From Myxococcales bacterium (lineage in GTDB: Bacteria > Myxococcota_A > UBA9160 > SZUA-336), in the NCBI GenBank assembly GCA_013215565.1, contig JABSQV010000026.1:1-60537 (forward strand): a stretch of DNA of 60,537 bases, read 5' to 3'. Each line of letters starts with the position of its first letter. Position 1 is the first letter of the stretch. Both the position numbers and the translations under genes were made by a program. Below the pieces are notes generated by a model. That model ran no database searches and was not told the DNA's origin. It saw only the letters and a list, made by a program, of their open reading frames with translations. This document shows, piece after piece, positions 6,723 through 13,703 of this stretch.

Positions 6723-8359
6723 TCGTCAGGGCCGGGTTCAGGGGGGGCAGGGTCGCCCTCTGCGGGCTCTGGAGCCGGCGGAGCATCAGGGTCCTCCCCC
6801 GCGTCGAGCTTGGCCTGGCGGAGCTCCTGCTGCGCTGCAGCGTCGTTCAGCGAGTTGTCGCGCTCGAGCTCGAGCTCTTCCTCGACCTGCTCCTTGTCCT
6901 CGGCGGACATGTTGGGAACCAGCCGGTCGGCCAGGCGCTTCTTGATCAACATCTCCATGGTCGCGCCGAGGTTCAGGACCATCGCCTGCTCGGCCGCCTC
7001 GAGGTCCGCCATCAGGTCCTCGACCGCAAAGTCGGACTGAGGGACCACGCGGATCTTGTCGAGCTCGGTCTCGTCGGTCGTCCCCATGACGCGGGCAACG
7101 ATCACCAGGACCTCGGTCTCCGCGCGCGCCAGCTGCGACACGAAGTCGGAGAGCAGCCGATTGGTTTCCTCGAAATCCCACTGCTTGGCGATTCCGCTCT
7201 GCTGCTTGTTCGCCGATTCGAATTGCGTGCGAGCTCGGCGGTACAGGCCGCGCACCATGTTGGCGATTCGCGTCTCGAGGGTCGCCGCGACCGACCCCTC
7301 CGGAGAAATGAACTTGTAGTCGCGCTGCCCCGACGCGGGAACGGGAACGCCCTGGCCGTTGCCGACTAGGAGCTCGTCGGGTGCCTCGTGGCCTTCCGGG
7401 ACCGGGACCTGCAGCAGCGAGAAAACCGTGGACCGGATGTGCTCGTCGAGCTCGGAGCCGAGGTTGAAAATGCGCTTGTTGGCGATGCACGCGTCGCCGA
7501 TCATGGAGACGCCGCGCAGTGGTTCCTCGACGTTGGGCTTTTGCTGGAAGCTGACCAGGGGGACGACGCCAAACGGGTGCGTGGTTTCGCCCTTGGCGGT
7601 CACCTTTTCCTCGAGGACCTCCCAGGTGCGGATCGTTTTCTTGTCGTAGATCTTGTAGACCTGGACGGTCTGCGCCTCCCTGGTCGGGTCCTTCTGGCGC
7701 CTGTAGTCCAGCCGGATCTTGACCCACTCGAGGACGCCCGTCTGCGGGTCGATGTACCAGTCGAGGACGTTGGCCGGTGTCAGTGGCATCACGTAGGGCT
7801 CGACGCGGATGCCGGCCGCCGCGACCTGCGCCTCCGACAGCTCGGCGCCCTCCGGCCTGGCCTGCTGGTCGATGATCACCGGGCACCAGCCCATCAGGCC
7901 CGCGCGCCGCGCCAGGATGTGCTTCATCAGCGCGTCCCAGCCCGTGCCGTTGATCGTGACGTTGTCGCGCCACTCCTTGACGTTGTCCGGGATGTTCTCC
8001 GGGGTGCTCGCGGACTTCAGTGCGTAGGACAGGAGCAGGTCGTAAATCGTCGCGACGTAGTTCTCGTAAAACGAGACGGCGCAGCGCATTTCAAACTTGT
8101 CCGCGTCCTCGCGAGGGTACTGGTCGAGGTAGCTGGCGTTTTTCTCCCAGATGTTCCCGGTGCCGACAACTGCGGTCGAGCCGCCGATCCCATACGTGTC
8201 CGCAACCCACCCCAGGCTGGCAACGGCCGGAGGTTGAACCCGGCCTGCATACCCGCCGGTCCCCTCGTAGCTGTCGAGCAGGAAGCGCACCCAATGGAGC
8301 TCCGACGTATAGTCGGGGCGAGCCGATCGGAGCATGGTGAGCAGTGAATCGTCGGCCAT
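6719..8359 (-). CDS. Portal protein
   Basis: This encodes 546 residues, the normal length for a portal. It is located between large terminase and MuF, which is the conserved order. The middle (MPLTPANVLDWYIDPQTGVL, then EWVKIRLDYRRQ and HPFGVVPLVSF) and the long helix LDEHIRSTVFSLLQVPVPEG resemble DUF4055-type portals. The C-terminal part is acidic coiled coil followed by a proline/glutamate tail (APEPAEGDPAPPEPGPDE). It forms the dodecameric channel for DNA entry and the binding site for the terminase motor. Confidence 0.85.
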   Translation of the reverse strand: MADDSLLTMLRSARPDYTSELHWVRFLLDSYEGTGGYAGRVQPPAVASLGWVADTYGIGGSTAVVGTGNIWEKNASYLDQYPREDADKFEMRCAVSFYENYVATIYDLLLSYALKSASTPENIPDNVKEWRDNVTINGTGWDALMKHILARRAGLMGWCPVIIDQQARPEGAELSEAQVAAAGIRVEPYVMPLTPANVLDWYIDPQTGVLEWVKIRLDYRRQKDPTREAQTVQVYKIYDKKTIRTWEVLEEKVTAKGETTHPFGVVPLVSFQQKPNVEEPLRGVSMIGDACIANKRIFNLGSELDEHIRSTVFSLLQVPVPEGHEAPDELLVGNGQGVPVPASGQRDYKFISPEGSVAATLETRIANMVRGLYRRARTQFESANKQQSGIAKQWDFEETNRLLSDFVSQLARAETEVLVIVARVMGTTDETELDKIRVVPQSDFAVEDLMADLEAAEQAMVLNLGATMEMLIKKRLADRLVPNMSAEDKEQVEEELELERDNSLNDAAAQQELRQAKLDAGEDPDAPPAPEPAEGDPAPPEPGPDE

Positions 8360-9949
8360 CTAGGCACCTTTGATCTTGAACGGTTTAGTGCTCCACACTG
8401 GCGCGGAGCGCATTTGATGGGCGATGGCCCACGCGACCATTCGGTCGTCGTGCTGGCCTCCCTTCTTTCCCTTGTCGCGAGCTCGAGGCCGCCCGTCGTC
8501 GTCGACGATCAGCGTCCGCGCCTCGCTGGCCGTGTCCGCGTCCGGGCAGTCGTAGGCCTTGGTACGGCATGCGGTGTAGAGCTCGTCGAACAGGATCGGC
8601 CTGGTCGCCGGGTTGGTATCCCAACCGAACTTGCCGGGAGCGGCCTTGCCCGTCCCTGGGTCGCGTGGCCGGTACAGCTTGGGGTACTTGACCACCTTGC
8701 GGAGAACCGCGATCACCGCGTGCCCGTGGTTGTTGCGCTCGGGACCGAGCTCCGCGATGTTGAACATGTAGCCGAGGACGGTCATCACCAGGGCAAAGTC
8801 GCCGGGCTCGACTTTGGAGCTCCGCCACACTGCGCACATTCGGCCGGTGAGCCGGTCGAGAACAACCGCCGCCGACCCGTCGCCCTCGACGCCCTCCGCG
8901 ACGTCACCGCCGACGACGTACTTTCTGCCGGGCACCGCGTTCTGGTAAATCAGGGCCTCGCCGAGCTCCTGCCCCTTCCACTGTATCGGCGCGCGCCGCA
9001 GCGGTGCGCGGACTGAATGCGACAGGTATGTCCTCGTCTCCGAGTCGTAGTATTCCCGACCGCTCGAGGCGAAACACGTGTCGATGCTGTAGGGGTAGTC
9101 CTGCAGCGCGCGGTCGATGCCGCCGCTTGCAGGGTCGTTGATTTTGTTGCGCCACCACTGGATCTGCCCATCGTTGCAGCCCAGCCGCCGCAGCTCCGCC
9201 TCATGGTCGCCGGTCGGCTTGGGGTCGAACCCGTCGCGCACCGCTGCCGTATATTCGGAGTGTTGGTACCAGGGGTAGAAGTGGAGCTTGGACCCGGAGG
9301 TCTCCGCCCTGGCCGCCATCACAGTCTCGTGGAACAGGCCCCCCTCCCCGTTGGCGGTCGACTCGAGGACGACCTCCCCGGCGTCGGGAACGGACTGCAT
9401 GACGCCGCCCATGGTGTCGTAGGGGCTTTGCCAGAACGCGACCTCCGTCGCATGGAGGCGATGGATCGTGCCGCTGCGCCCCTTCTTGCTGGCGGACGTC
9501 GTTGTCGCGCCGGCCTCGACGATGCGCACCGCCGAGCTCGAGTCGCGGAACACGATCTCGCGCTTGCTCGAGTACCGCGTCCGAGGGAGCAGCCCCAGCT
9601 CGCGCAGGCAGTCGCAGAAAATCGTCAGGGTTAGGAACAGCTGCTCGGCCAGGTCGCTTTCGTGGGCGACCACCAGGACGTTCACGCCCCGATGCCGGAT
9701 GGCGAACCACAGGTCGCGCGCGAGCTCGAGCGTCGAGAAACCGACCTGCCGGGGTTTCAGGACGATGTCCCTCCCGCTGCGCTCGGCCTCGAATTGCTTC
9801 TGCTCGGCGAACCAGCCCTCGTAGTCGAACACTTTCAGCCCGCCGGCCTTGAGCCGGATGCTGATCAGGTCGCAGAACGCTGGGAAGTCTGAGAACACTT
9901 CCTCGATATCCGCCGGGGACATCGTGCCAGTGGTCGCGACGGCGGACAT
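8360..9949 (-). CDS. terL: Terminase large subunit
   Basis: This encodes 529 residues. The ATPase domain carries the Walker A-like VLKPRQVGFSTLELARD (about residues 62-78) and a coupling strand LHATEVAFW. The C-terminal RNase H-like nuclease shows acidic residues in VVGGDVAEGVEGDGSAAVVL and in GGQHDDRMVAWAIAHQM near the end. The protein powers packaging and cuts concatemers. The ATG at 9949 follows the TerS stop codon directly; an internal ATG nine codons in (MSPADIEEV) is an alternative start. Confidence 0.93.
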   Translation of the reverse strand: MSAVATTGTMSPADIEEVFSDFPAFCDLISIRLKAGGLKVFDYEGWFAEQKQFEAERSGRDIVLKPRQVGFSTLELARDLWFAIRHRGVNVLVVAHESDLAEQLFLTLTIFCDCLRELGLLPRTRYSSKREIVFRDSSSAVRIVEAGATTTSASKKGRSGTIHRLHATEVAFWQSPYDTMGGVMQSVPDAGEVVLESTANGEGGLFHETVMAARAETSGSKLHFYPWYQHSEYTAAVRDGFDPKPTGDHEAELRRLGCNDGQIQWWRNKINDPASGGIDRALQDYPYSIDTCFASSGREYYDSETRTYLSHSVRAPLRRAPIQWKGQELGEALIYQNAVPGRKYVVGGDVAEGVEGDGSAAVVLDRLTGRMCAVWRSSKVEPGDFALVMTVLGYMFNIAELGPERNNHGHAVIAVLRKVVKYPKLYRPRDPGTGKAAPGKFGWDTNPATRPILFDELYTACRTKAYDCPDADTASEARTLIVDDDGRPRARDKGKKGGQHDDRMVAWAIAHQMRSAPVWSTKPFKIKGA

Positions 9950-10450
9950 TCAGCTGTCCTCGTCATCGCCGTCGCCGAGGGCTTCGCGCGCGCGCTTCTT
10001 TGCGAGCGCTCCGTGAAGCCGCTCCATGCCAGCCGCGAGGGCCACCTCGCCCTCGAGCTTGATCTCGACCTTGTCGCCGTAGTGGTCGCGGTACTTTTTC
10101 TGCAGCCGCCACTTCGTGGCCTCCAGCGAGACGTTGCTGGGAACGGGAACCGACACCGTGTTTTCACACTCACATTGTGTGCATTTGAACTTCTTGGTGA
10201 CGGATCGCCGAGAGAGGGCCGACAGGTGGGCCGCGCCGGCGAGCTCGTCCTGCGCCAGGGCCTGGTCGACCGCGTCCTTGAACGTCCGATACTTCCCGGA
10301 CCGCTGGGCCTCGCCCCGCTTCATCCAGTCGTACAGCGTGGACTTTGCCACTCCAGCCGCTACCGCCGCCGTTTCCACGTAGGCGCCAGCTGCCAGGTAG
10401 GTCAGGATTTTCTCCTGCGTCGCGGGGGTTAGCTTGGACTGCCGTGGCAT
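9950..10450 (-). CDS. Terminase small subunit (HTH) with cysteine insertion
   Basis: This encodes 166 residues. Residues 8 to 45 form a helix-turn-helix (ILTYLAAGAYVETAAVAAGV then AKSTLYDWMKRGE), as in DNA-recognising small terminases. A short insertion with KCTQCECEN (C-x2-C-x-C) interrupts the helical oligomerisation region, and the C-terminus is acidic (ALGDGDDEDS). It should bind the packaging site and load TerL, which begins immediately after it. It heads the late structural cluster. Confidence 0.85.
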   Translation of the reverse strand: MPRQSKLTPATQEKILTYLAAGAYVETAAVAAGVAKSTLYDWMKRGEAQRSGKYRTFKDAVDQALAQDELAGAAHLSALSRRSVTKKFKCTQCECENTVSVPVPSNVSLEATKWRLQKKYRDHYGDKVEIKLEGEVALAAGMERLHGALAKKRAREALGDGDDEDS

Positions 10451-10519
10451 GTGATCCGAACCCCCTTAATTACAATGTCGGGGACAACGCCCGTTTGTGA
10501 GCGTTTGTGAGTGTTTGCG
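10451..10519. repeat. Intergenic leader of TerS with decamer repeats
   Basis: The plus strand has CGTTTGTGAG twice in tandem, then a partial copy (about 10490-10516). On the minus strand the sequence runs through TAATTA and AAGGGGG just before the TerS ATG. TAATTA could serve as a -10 for a late promoter, but I see no matching -35. An activator bound at the decamers is one possibility. Confidence 0.35.
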
Positions 10520-10735
10520 CTATGCCGATTTCTGGAGCTTCCGGGCCGCGCGCTGGGCCGCCTTGAGCTGGTCGGGCATCGCTGAGATCCCCGCCGCCGC
10601 GTCGAGAATGGCCTTGCACCAGGCCTGACGCGACATGCTTCCCGCCGCAGCTGCCGCCCGCTCGTATCCGATGACCTGCACCTTGTGGCACTTCAGGGTG
10701 ACCGGGATCTGCTCGACGCTTCGTTCTGTTGCCAT
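10520..10735 (-). CDS. Small ribbon-helix-helix-like DNA-binding protein
   Basis: This encodes 71 residues: a beta-strand candidate (EQIPVTLKCHKVQVIGYERA), helix, turn (GSMSRQ) and second helix (AWCKAILDAAAG), then a basic tail (AQRAARKLQKSA). This is the size and order of Arc/MetJ-type ribbon-helix-helix proteins, which bind palindromic operators as dimers. It lies downstream of two tandem copies of the phage's palindromic promoter, so autoregulation is plausible. The family match is by pattern only. Confidence 0.62.
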   Translation of the reverse strand: MATERSVEQIPVTLKCHKVQVIGYERAAAAAGSMSRQAWCKAILDAAAGISAMPDQLKAAQRAARKLQKSA

Positions 10736-10744
10736 GACTGTATA

Positions 10745-10772
10745 CCTATAACCTTCCAGGGTTGCCTGTCAA
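10745..10772 (-). promoter_or_regulatory. Palindromic promoter, copy 2
   Basis: The -35 is TTGACA (10772-10767), the -10 is TATAGG (10750-10745) with 16 bp between them, and the spacer holds AACCCTGGAAGGTT. The ATG at 10735 is only nine bases beyond the -10, so the leader is almost absent. Confidence 0.72.
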
Positions 10773-10810
10773 ATCGGGGGGTTGGGAACACGGAATCGCG
10801 CACCCCACTC

Positions 10811-10839
10811 ACAGTAACCCGCGAGGGTTACGGGGTCAA
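10811..10839 (-). promoter_or_regulatory. Palindromic promoter, copy 3
   Basis: The -35 is TTGACC (10839-10834), the spacer is 17 bp with GTAACCCTCGCGGGTTAC, and the -10 is TACTGT (10816-10811). It lies upstream of copy 2 in tandem. The leader to 10735 would be about 70 bases. Confidence 0.78.
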
Positions 10840-10847
10840 GGGAAAGG

Positions 10848-11126
10848 TCAGCCGTCCTCGCCGACCAGCCGCAGCAGGGGCGGTGGGGGCAGACAGGAAA
10901 AGCAAACCGGGACCGCGTAGCACGCGCGCTCGCCCTCGCACGGGCCGCTACACTTGCGGCAGACGTTAGGGATCGCGCCCCAGTGAAGGGCCCGACCGGG
11001 TTCGATCTCGAGCAGGGTTTTCCACAGGAGGTCGGCCAGGTCCGCGCGCTCGAGGCCGCGCGCCTGGACCTTGACGTCCCCGCCGGCCGTCCGGTGGATG
11101 TGAATGTCCTGGCCGCGATCCTTCAT
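10848..11126 (-). CDS. Small cysteine-rich protein
   Basis: This encodes 92 residues. The first half (MKDRGQDIHIHRTAGGDVKV onward) is a small beta-rich domain. The second half has six cysteines in NVCRKCSGPCEGERACYAVP then VCFSC, a possible zinc-binding module. The start codon overlaps the stop codon of the RadC-like gene as ATGA, so the two are cotranslated. Function is unknown. Confidence 0.65.
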   Translation of the reverse strand: MKDRGQDIHIHRTAGGDVKVQARGLERADLADLLWKTLLEIEPGRALHWGAIPNVCRKCSGPCEGERACYAVPVCFSCLPPPPLLRLVGEDG

Positions 11127-11614
11127 CGGCCGACTCCGTAGCGGAGCCGGCCCGCGTCAAGATAGCTGTAGTAGGGGCCCACGTCCGTCCGCCGGCCGTC
11201 GGCGACGATGATGTGGTCGACGACCTGCAGCTGGATCAGCTTCCCCGCCTCGACCATTCGCTTGGTGATCGCGTCGTCGTCGGTGGACGGGTGCGGGTCG
11301 CCGCTGGGGTGGTTGTGGGAGACAATGATCGCCTCCGCGCCGGCCACCAGGGCCCCACGGAACACGGTAGCGACCCGGATGGCCGCGCTCGAGACGTCGC
11401 CGACGCTAACGACCTCGTATCCGATGGGCTTGCGCTTGCTGTCCAGGTACAGGACGACCATCGACTCCGTCGGCCGGTCGCCGAGAATGTTGCGGAGGAC
11501 GTCGGAGGCCTGCCGCGAACTATGGAGGCCCTCGTCGCCGAGGCCGTCGAGCAGCTCGAAACGCGCGACGCGCCGGAGCTCGAGCTGGTGAAGGTATTTT
11601 TTGCGCTTTGCCAT
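11123..11614 (-). CDS. RadC/JAB-domain protein
   Basis: This encodes 163 residues from ATG 11614 (MAKRKKYLHQLELRR). The upstream extension of the frame runs into the promoter and is rejected. It has the MPN+/JAB metal site EAIIVSHNHPSGDPHPSTDD (H-x-H-x7-S-x2-D) and the RadC tail VVDHIIVADGRRTDVGPYYS. Full-length bacterial RadC has an N-terminal HhH domain that is absent here. Phage and plasmid RadC-like proteins are often accessory or anti-defence genes, but the reaction is unproven. GGAGA precedes the start. Confidence 0.88.
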   Translation of the reverse strand: MAKRKKYLHQLELRRVARFELLDGLGDEGLHSSRQASDVLRNILGDRPTESMVVLYLDSKRKPIGYEVVSVGDVSSAAIRVATVFRGALVAGAEAIIVSHNHPSGDPHPSTDDDAITKRMVEAGKLIQLQVVDHIIVADGRRTDVGPYYSYLDAGRLRYGVGR

Positions 11615-11661
11615 GGTCGCGTTTTCTCCGGGTTGGTTGCCGACTCCCTGTCGACTCCTGA

Positions 11662-11690
11662 ACAGTAACCCCCCAGGGTTACCCTGGCAA
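11662..11690 (-). promoter_or_regulatory. Palindromic promoter, copy 4
   Basis: The -35 is TTGCCA (11690-11685), the spacer is 17 bp with GGTAACCCTGGGGGGTTAC, and the -10 is TACTGT (11667-11662). Predicted transcription gives a leader of about 40 bases with GGAGA before the RadC-like ATG at 11614. Confidence 0.82.
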
Positions 11691-11718
11691 GGGGGCCGCG
11701 ATTCTTTTCTCACTTTTC

Positions 11719-12465
11719 TCAGCCGCGACCGAGGGCCGCGTGGCCGCGCCCGATCTGACCGGCCGCGCCGCCGATGTTGATATTCGCGCCCGCGCGCGTG
11801 CCGGCCTGGCGTGCGTCCTGGTTGCCGGTGTAGGAGGCCGAGCTCGAGCGCACATTCAGGTTGCGCGCGATGTAGTCGTCGACCGCCTTGGCGTGCCCGT
11901 CGAGGGTCGCCAGGGCGCTGTCGATGCGCGCGAGGGATGCGCCGCCGTCCGTCTGCGCGACCGCCTCGGCCTTGGCCTCCTGGCGTGCCTCGAGGGCTGC
12001 GATCTGGACGCGACGCCCGACCTCGGTCACCGCTCCCAGGCGGAAATTATTCATCCAGGTGCGTCCGAGGCCCCCGCCGTCCTTGCTGGCGGACTTGGTG
12101 AGCCGGTCGACCTCGGTCATCAGGTAAGCATGCATGTAGCGCACGTTGGCGCAGTCGCTGGGACGGCCGACAATGCACAGGTTGCGGCCGCGCTGAAAGC
12201 TCCGGCAGCGGTTCGCCTTGGCGAGGTCCTGCGCGAGCAGCTGGCGCCAGGTCGGGAGGACCTTCCAGGTGTTGTCGTATAGGACCTCTTCCCCGGCCTG
12301 CTCGTCCTCGTCCGCCGCCGTCTCGAGCATGGCCGCGTCGATCGCATGCTTGGCCATGAGACGCTGGGCCTGCGCCGCCGCGTTCCCGGCCTCGTTTACG
12401 TTGGCGCTATCGGCCAGGGCAAAGAGCTTCTTGATGCGGTCGAGGATTTTTTCTTGTGCGGTCAT
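11719..12465 (-). CDS. DUF2786-domain protein
   Basis: I use ATG 12465 (MTAQEKILDRIKKLFALADS), which has GGAGA nine bases upstream. A longer frame would begin at ATG 12504, inside the promoter -10, and cannot be the start. Residues 1 to 40 match DUF2786 (ILDRIKKLFALADSANVNEA, then AQRLMAKHAI). The middle (CANVRYMHAYLMTEVDRL, TWMNNFRLGAV) matches the C-terminal partner domain usually found with it. The glycine-rich tail (GANINIGGAAGQIGRG) is low complexity. The 248-residue protein is of unknown biochemical role but is widespread in phages. Confidence 0.85.
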   Translation of the reverse strand: MTAQEKILDRIKKLFALADSANVNEAGNAAAQAQRLMAKHAIDAAMLETAADEDEQAGEEVLYDNTWKVLPTWRQLLAQDLAKANRCRSFQRGRNLCIVGRPSDCANVRYMHAYLMTEVDRLTKSASKDGGGLGRTWMNNFRLGAVTEVGRRVQIAALEARQEAKAEAVAQTDGGASLARIDSALATLDGHAKAVDDYIARNLNVRSSSASYTGNQDARQAGTRAGANINIGGAAGQIGRGHAALGRG

Positions 12466-12499
12466 CGTGTTCTCCGGGGTTGTGTTGTTGACCTGACTA

Positions 12500-12528
12500 A
12501 CCATAACCCTCCAGGGTTACCGCGTCAA
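12500..12528 (-). promoter_or_regulatory. Palindromic promoter, copy 5
   Basis: The -35 is TTGACG (12528-12523), the spacer is 17 bp with GGTAACCCTGGAGGGT, and the -10 is TATGGT (12505-12500). The leader to the DUF2786 gene is about 29 bases and contains a ribosome-binding site. Confidence 0.82.
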
Positions 12529-12529
12529 G

Positions 12530-12787
12530 CTAGATGTGCGTGGTCGCGAATCTTTTCCTGCTGTAGTACCGCTCGCCCTCGGCGACCCACGTCAGGAACG
12601 CGCCCTGGTGCTGCTCGAGCCATGCCTCGTACTCGTCGGCCTCGAGCTCGACGATGGTAATGCCCTCGTCGTCGTCCAGGCTCACCGTCACGCCTGCGAA
12701 GTCGACCAGAAGGGGGCCGCCCTGGCGGTACTCGGAAAAGGCCTCGGCCAGCTGCGTCTCGGTGTCCGTTGTCATCGTGTTGTCCAT
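12530..12787 (-). CDS. Small acidic protein, leaderless
   Basis: This encodes 85 residues (MDNTMTTDTETQLAEAFSEY...). The central part is beta-rich and acidic (VTVSLDDDEGITIVELEADE, then YEAWLEQHQGAF). The promoter -10 ends six bases before ATG 12787, so the transcript should begin at the start codon. The N-terminus MDN matches the divergent leaderless gene at 12904. No family is recognised. Confidence 0.7.
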   Translation of the reverse strand: MDNTMTTDTETQLAEAFSEYRQGGPLLVDFAGVTVSLDDDEGITIVELEADEYEAWLEQHQGAFLTWVAEGERYYSRKRFATTHI

Positions 12788-12793
12788 GTTCTA

Positions 12794-12822
12794 AAGGTAA
12801 CCCTTCGCGGTTACCTTGTCAA
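12794..12822 (-). promoter_or_regulatory. Palindromic leaderless promoter, copy 6
   Basis: The -35 is TTGACA (12822-12817), the spacer is 17 bp with GGTAACCGCGAAGGGT, and the -10 is TACCTT (12799-12794). Six bases separate it from ATG 12787. It is back-to-back with copy 7. Confidence 0.85.
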
Positions 12823-12868
12823 TGGAATAGCACCGCCCGATTGATTTGAGAAAACTGCTGCACCCCCC

Positions 12869-12897
12869 TTGACCAGGTAACCTTCGCGGGTTACTGT
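12869..12897 (+). promoter_or_regulatory. Palindromic leaderless promoter, copy 7
   Basis: The -35 is TTGACC (12869-12874), the spacer is 17 bp with GGTAACCTTCGCGGGT, and the -10 is TACTGT (12892-12897). It is followed by six bases and ATG 12904. It diverges from copy 6 with 46 bp between the -35 boxes. Confidence 0.85.
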
Positions 12898-12903
12898 TTG
12901 GGC

Positions 12904-13087
12904 ATGGACAACAACAACAACACCGCCCGCCCCACCAAGACCACCATTCGCTCTCGTCGCGAATCGCGGGGAGCTGTTTGGCGAGTGGCTCGAGGAAAAC
13001 CGCTGGGCCGCCAACGACGCCGAGGCCGCCATGATGGACGAGGACAGCGACGAGGAAAGCTACGAGGACTGGCTCGAGCGCCAGTGA
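12904..13087 (+). pseudogene. Small leaderless gene with frame break
   Basis: The ATG at 12904 lies six bases after the promoter -10, but its frame (MDNNNNTARPTKTTIRSRRE...) becomes arginine-rich and uses codons rare in this phage. From about 12946 the +1 frame reads as natural phage protein with favoured codons: NRGELFGEWLEENRWAANDA, MMDEDSDEESYEDWLERQ, stop at 13087. No start codon exists early in that frame. So a one-base indel or a +1 frameshift between about 12930 and 12960 separates start from body. Intact length would be about 60 residues. If the zero frame is used after all, it ends at 13128. Confidence 0.55.
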
Positions 13088-13116
13088 GAAAACGACAGGG
13101 GGCCCGCTCTTTTCCC

Positions 13117-13145
13117 TTGCAAGCATAACCCTCCGCGGTTATCTT
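13117..13145 (+). promoter_or_regulatory. Palindromic promoter, copy 8
   Basis: The -35 is TTGCAA (13117-13122), the spacer is 17 bp with ATAACCCTCCGCGGTT, and the -10 is TATCTT (13140-13145). The predicted leader to ATG 13187 is about 35 bases and holds AGGA before the start. Confidence 0.82.
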
Positions 13146-13186
13146 TAGGGAGTCGACAGGGCGTCGGCCGCTAACCAGGAAAACAC

Positions 13187-13417
13187 ATGACCGCCACCGA
13201 CCTCCACGTTCTCCGCAACTCGCCCCAGGGCACGACGACCGCCGTGTACCACTACGATTCGCTAGCGGACGCCGTCAAGGCTGCGCCGGTCATCGCCGCC
13301 CGCGAGGTCGCGCCCGGTTTCTCGATGGTCGGGGCCGTTGCAAAGCAGTGGATCGCCCGCCGCCCCACCGCCGTCGCATCCTTCGACCGCGTCGGCACCG
13401 TGGTCGACACCTACTGA
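13187..13417 (+). CDS. Small hypothetical protein
   Basis: This encodes 76 residues (MTATDLHVLRNSPQGTTTAV...), with an alternating strand-helix look (VYHYDSLADAVKAAPVIAAR) and an aromatic C-terminus. It has its own palindromic promoter and a conventional leader with AGGA seven bases before the ATG. It sits in a run of four small plus-strand genes. No family is recognised. Confidence 0.7.
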   Translation: MTATDLHVLRNSPQGTTTAVYHYDSLADAVKAAPVIAAREVAPGFSMVGAVAKQWIARRPTAVASFDRVGTVVDTY

Positions 13418-13443
13418 AAAGCGACGCCCCCTCGATTATTCCC

Positions 13444-13472
13444 TTGCACGCGTAACCCTGGAAGGTTATCTT
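13444..13472 (+). promoter_or_regulatory. Palindromic leaderless promoter, copy 9
   Basis: The -35 is TTGCAC (13444-13449), the spacer is 17 bp with GTAACCCTGGAAGGTT, and the -10 is TATCTT (13467-13472). TAGGTC and ATG 13479 follow, the same arrangement as copy 1. Confidence 0.85.
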
Positions 13473-13478
13473 TAGGTC

Positions 13479-13703
13479 ATGGCAACAAACGAAATCATCG
13501 CGCTGCTCTCCCTGGTCATTCAGTCGCAGTTCACCCTGGTCGACCAGGACACCCCGATCACTTTCGAGGACGTCTGGGACGACGAGTACGAGGTGTGCAC
13601 GATCGTCGCGACCCATCCGGAGATCGCTGGCGACGTTCTTGGCGAGGGCGAGTGTCTCGAGTCGGCACTGACCGACGCGATCGACTGCTGCTGGGTCGGC
13701 TGA
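13479..13703 (+). CDS. Small acidic protein, leaderless
   Basis: This encodes 74 residues (MATNEIIALLSLVIQSQFTL...WVG), acidic, with four cysteines toward the C-terminus (VCTIVATHPEIAGDVLGEGE, CLESALTDAIDCCWVG). The first twelve bases of the gene equal those of the leaderless gene at 4926, which suggests the start region was duplicated with the promoter. Function is unknown. Confidence 0.72.
   Translation: MATNEIIALLSLVIQSQFTLVDQDTPITFEDVWDDEYEVCTIVATHPEIAGDVLGEGECLESALTDAIDCCWVG

Noticed and set aside
11123..11713. Longer RadC-like gene starting upstream of 11614
   Set aside because: It would overlap promoter copy 4; MAKRKK at 11614 has a proper leader and site.
11719..12504. Longer DUF2786 gene starting at ATG 12504
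   Set aside because: That ATG lies in the promoter -10; the ATG at 12465 has GGAGA and matches the domain start.
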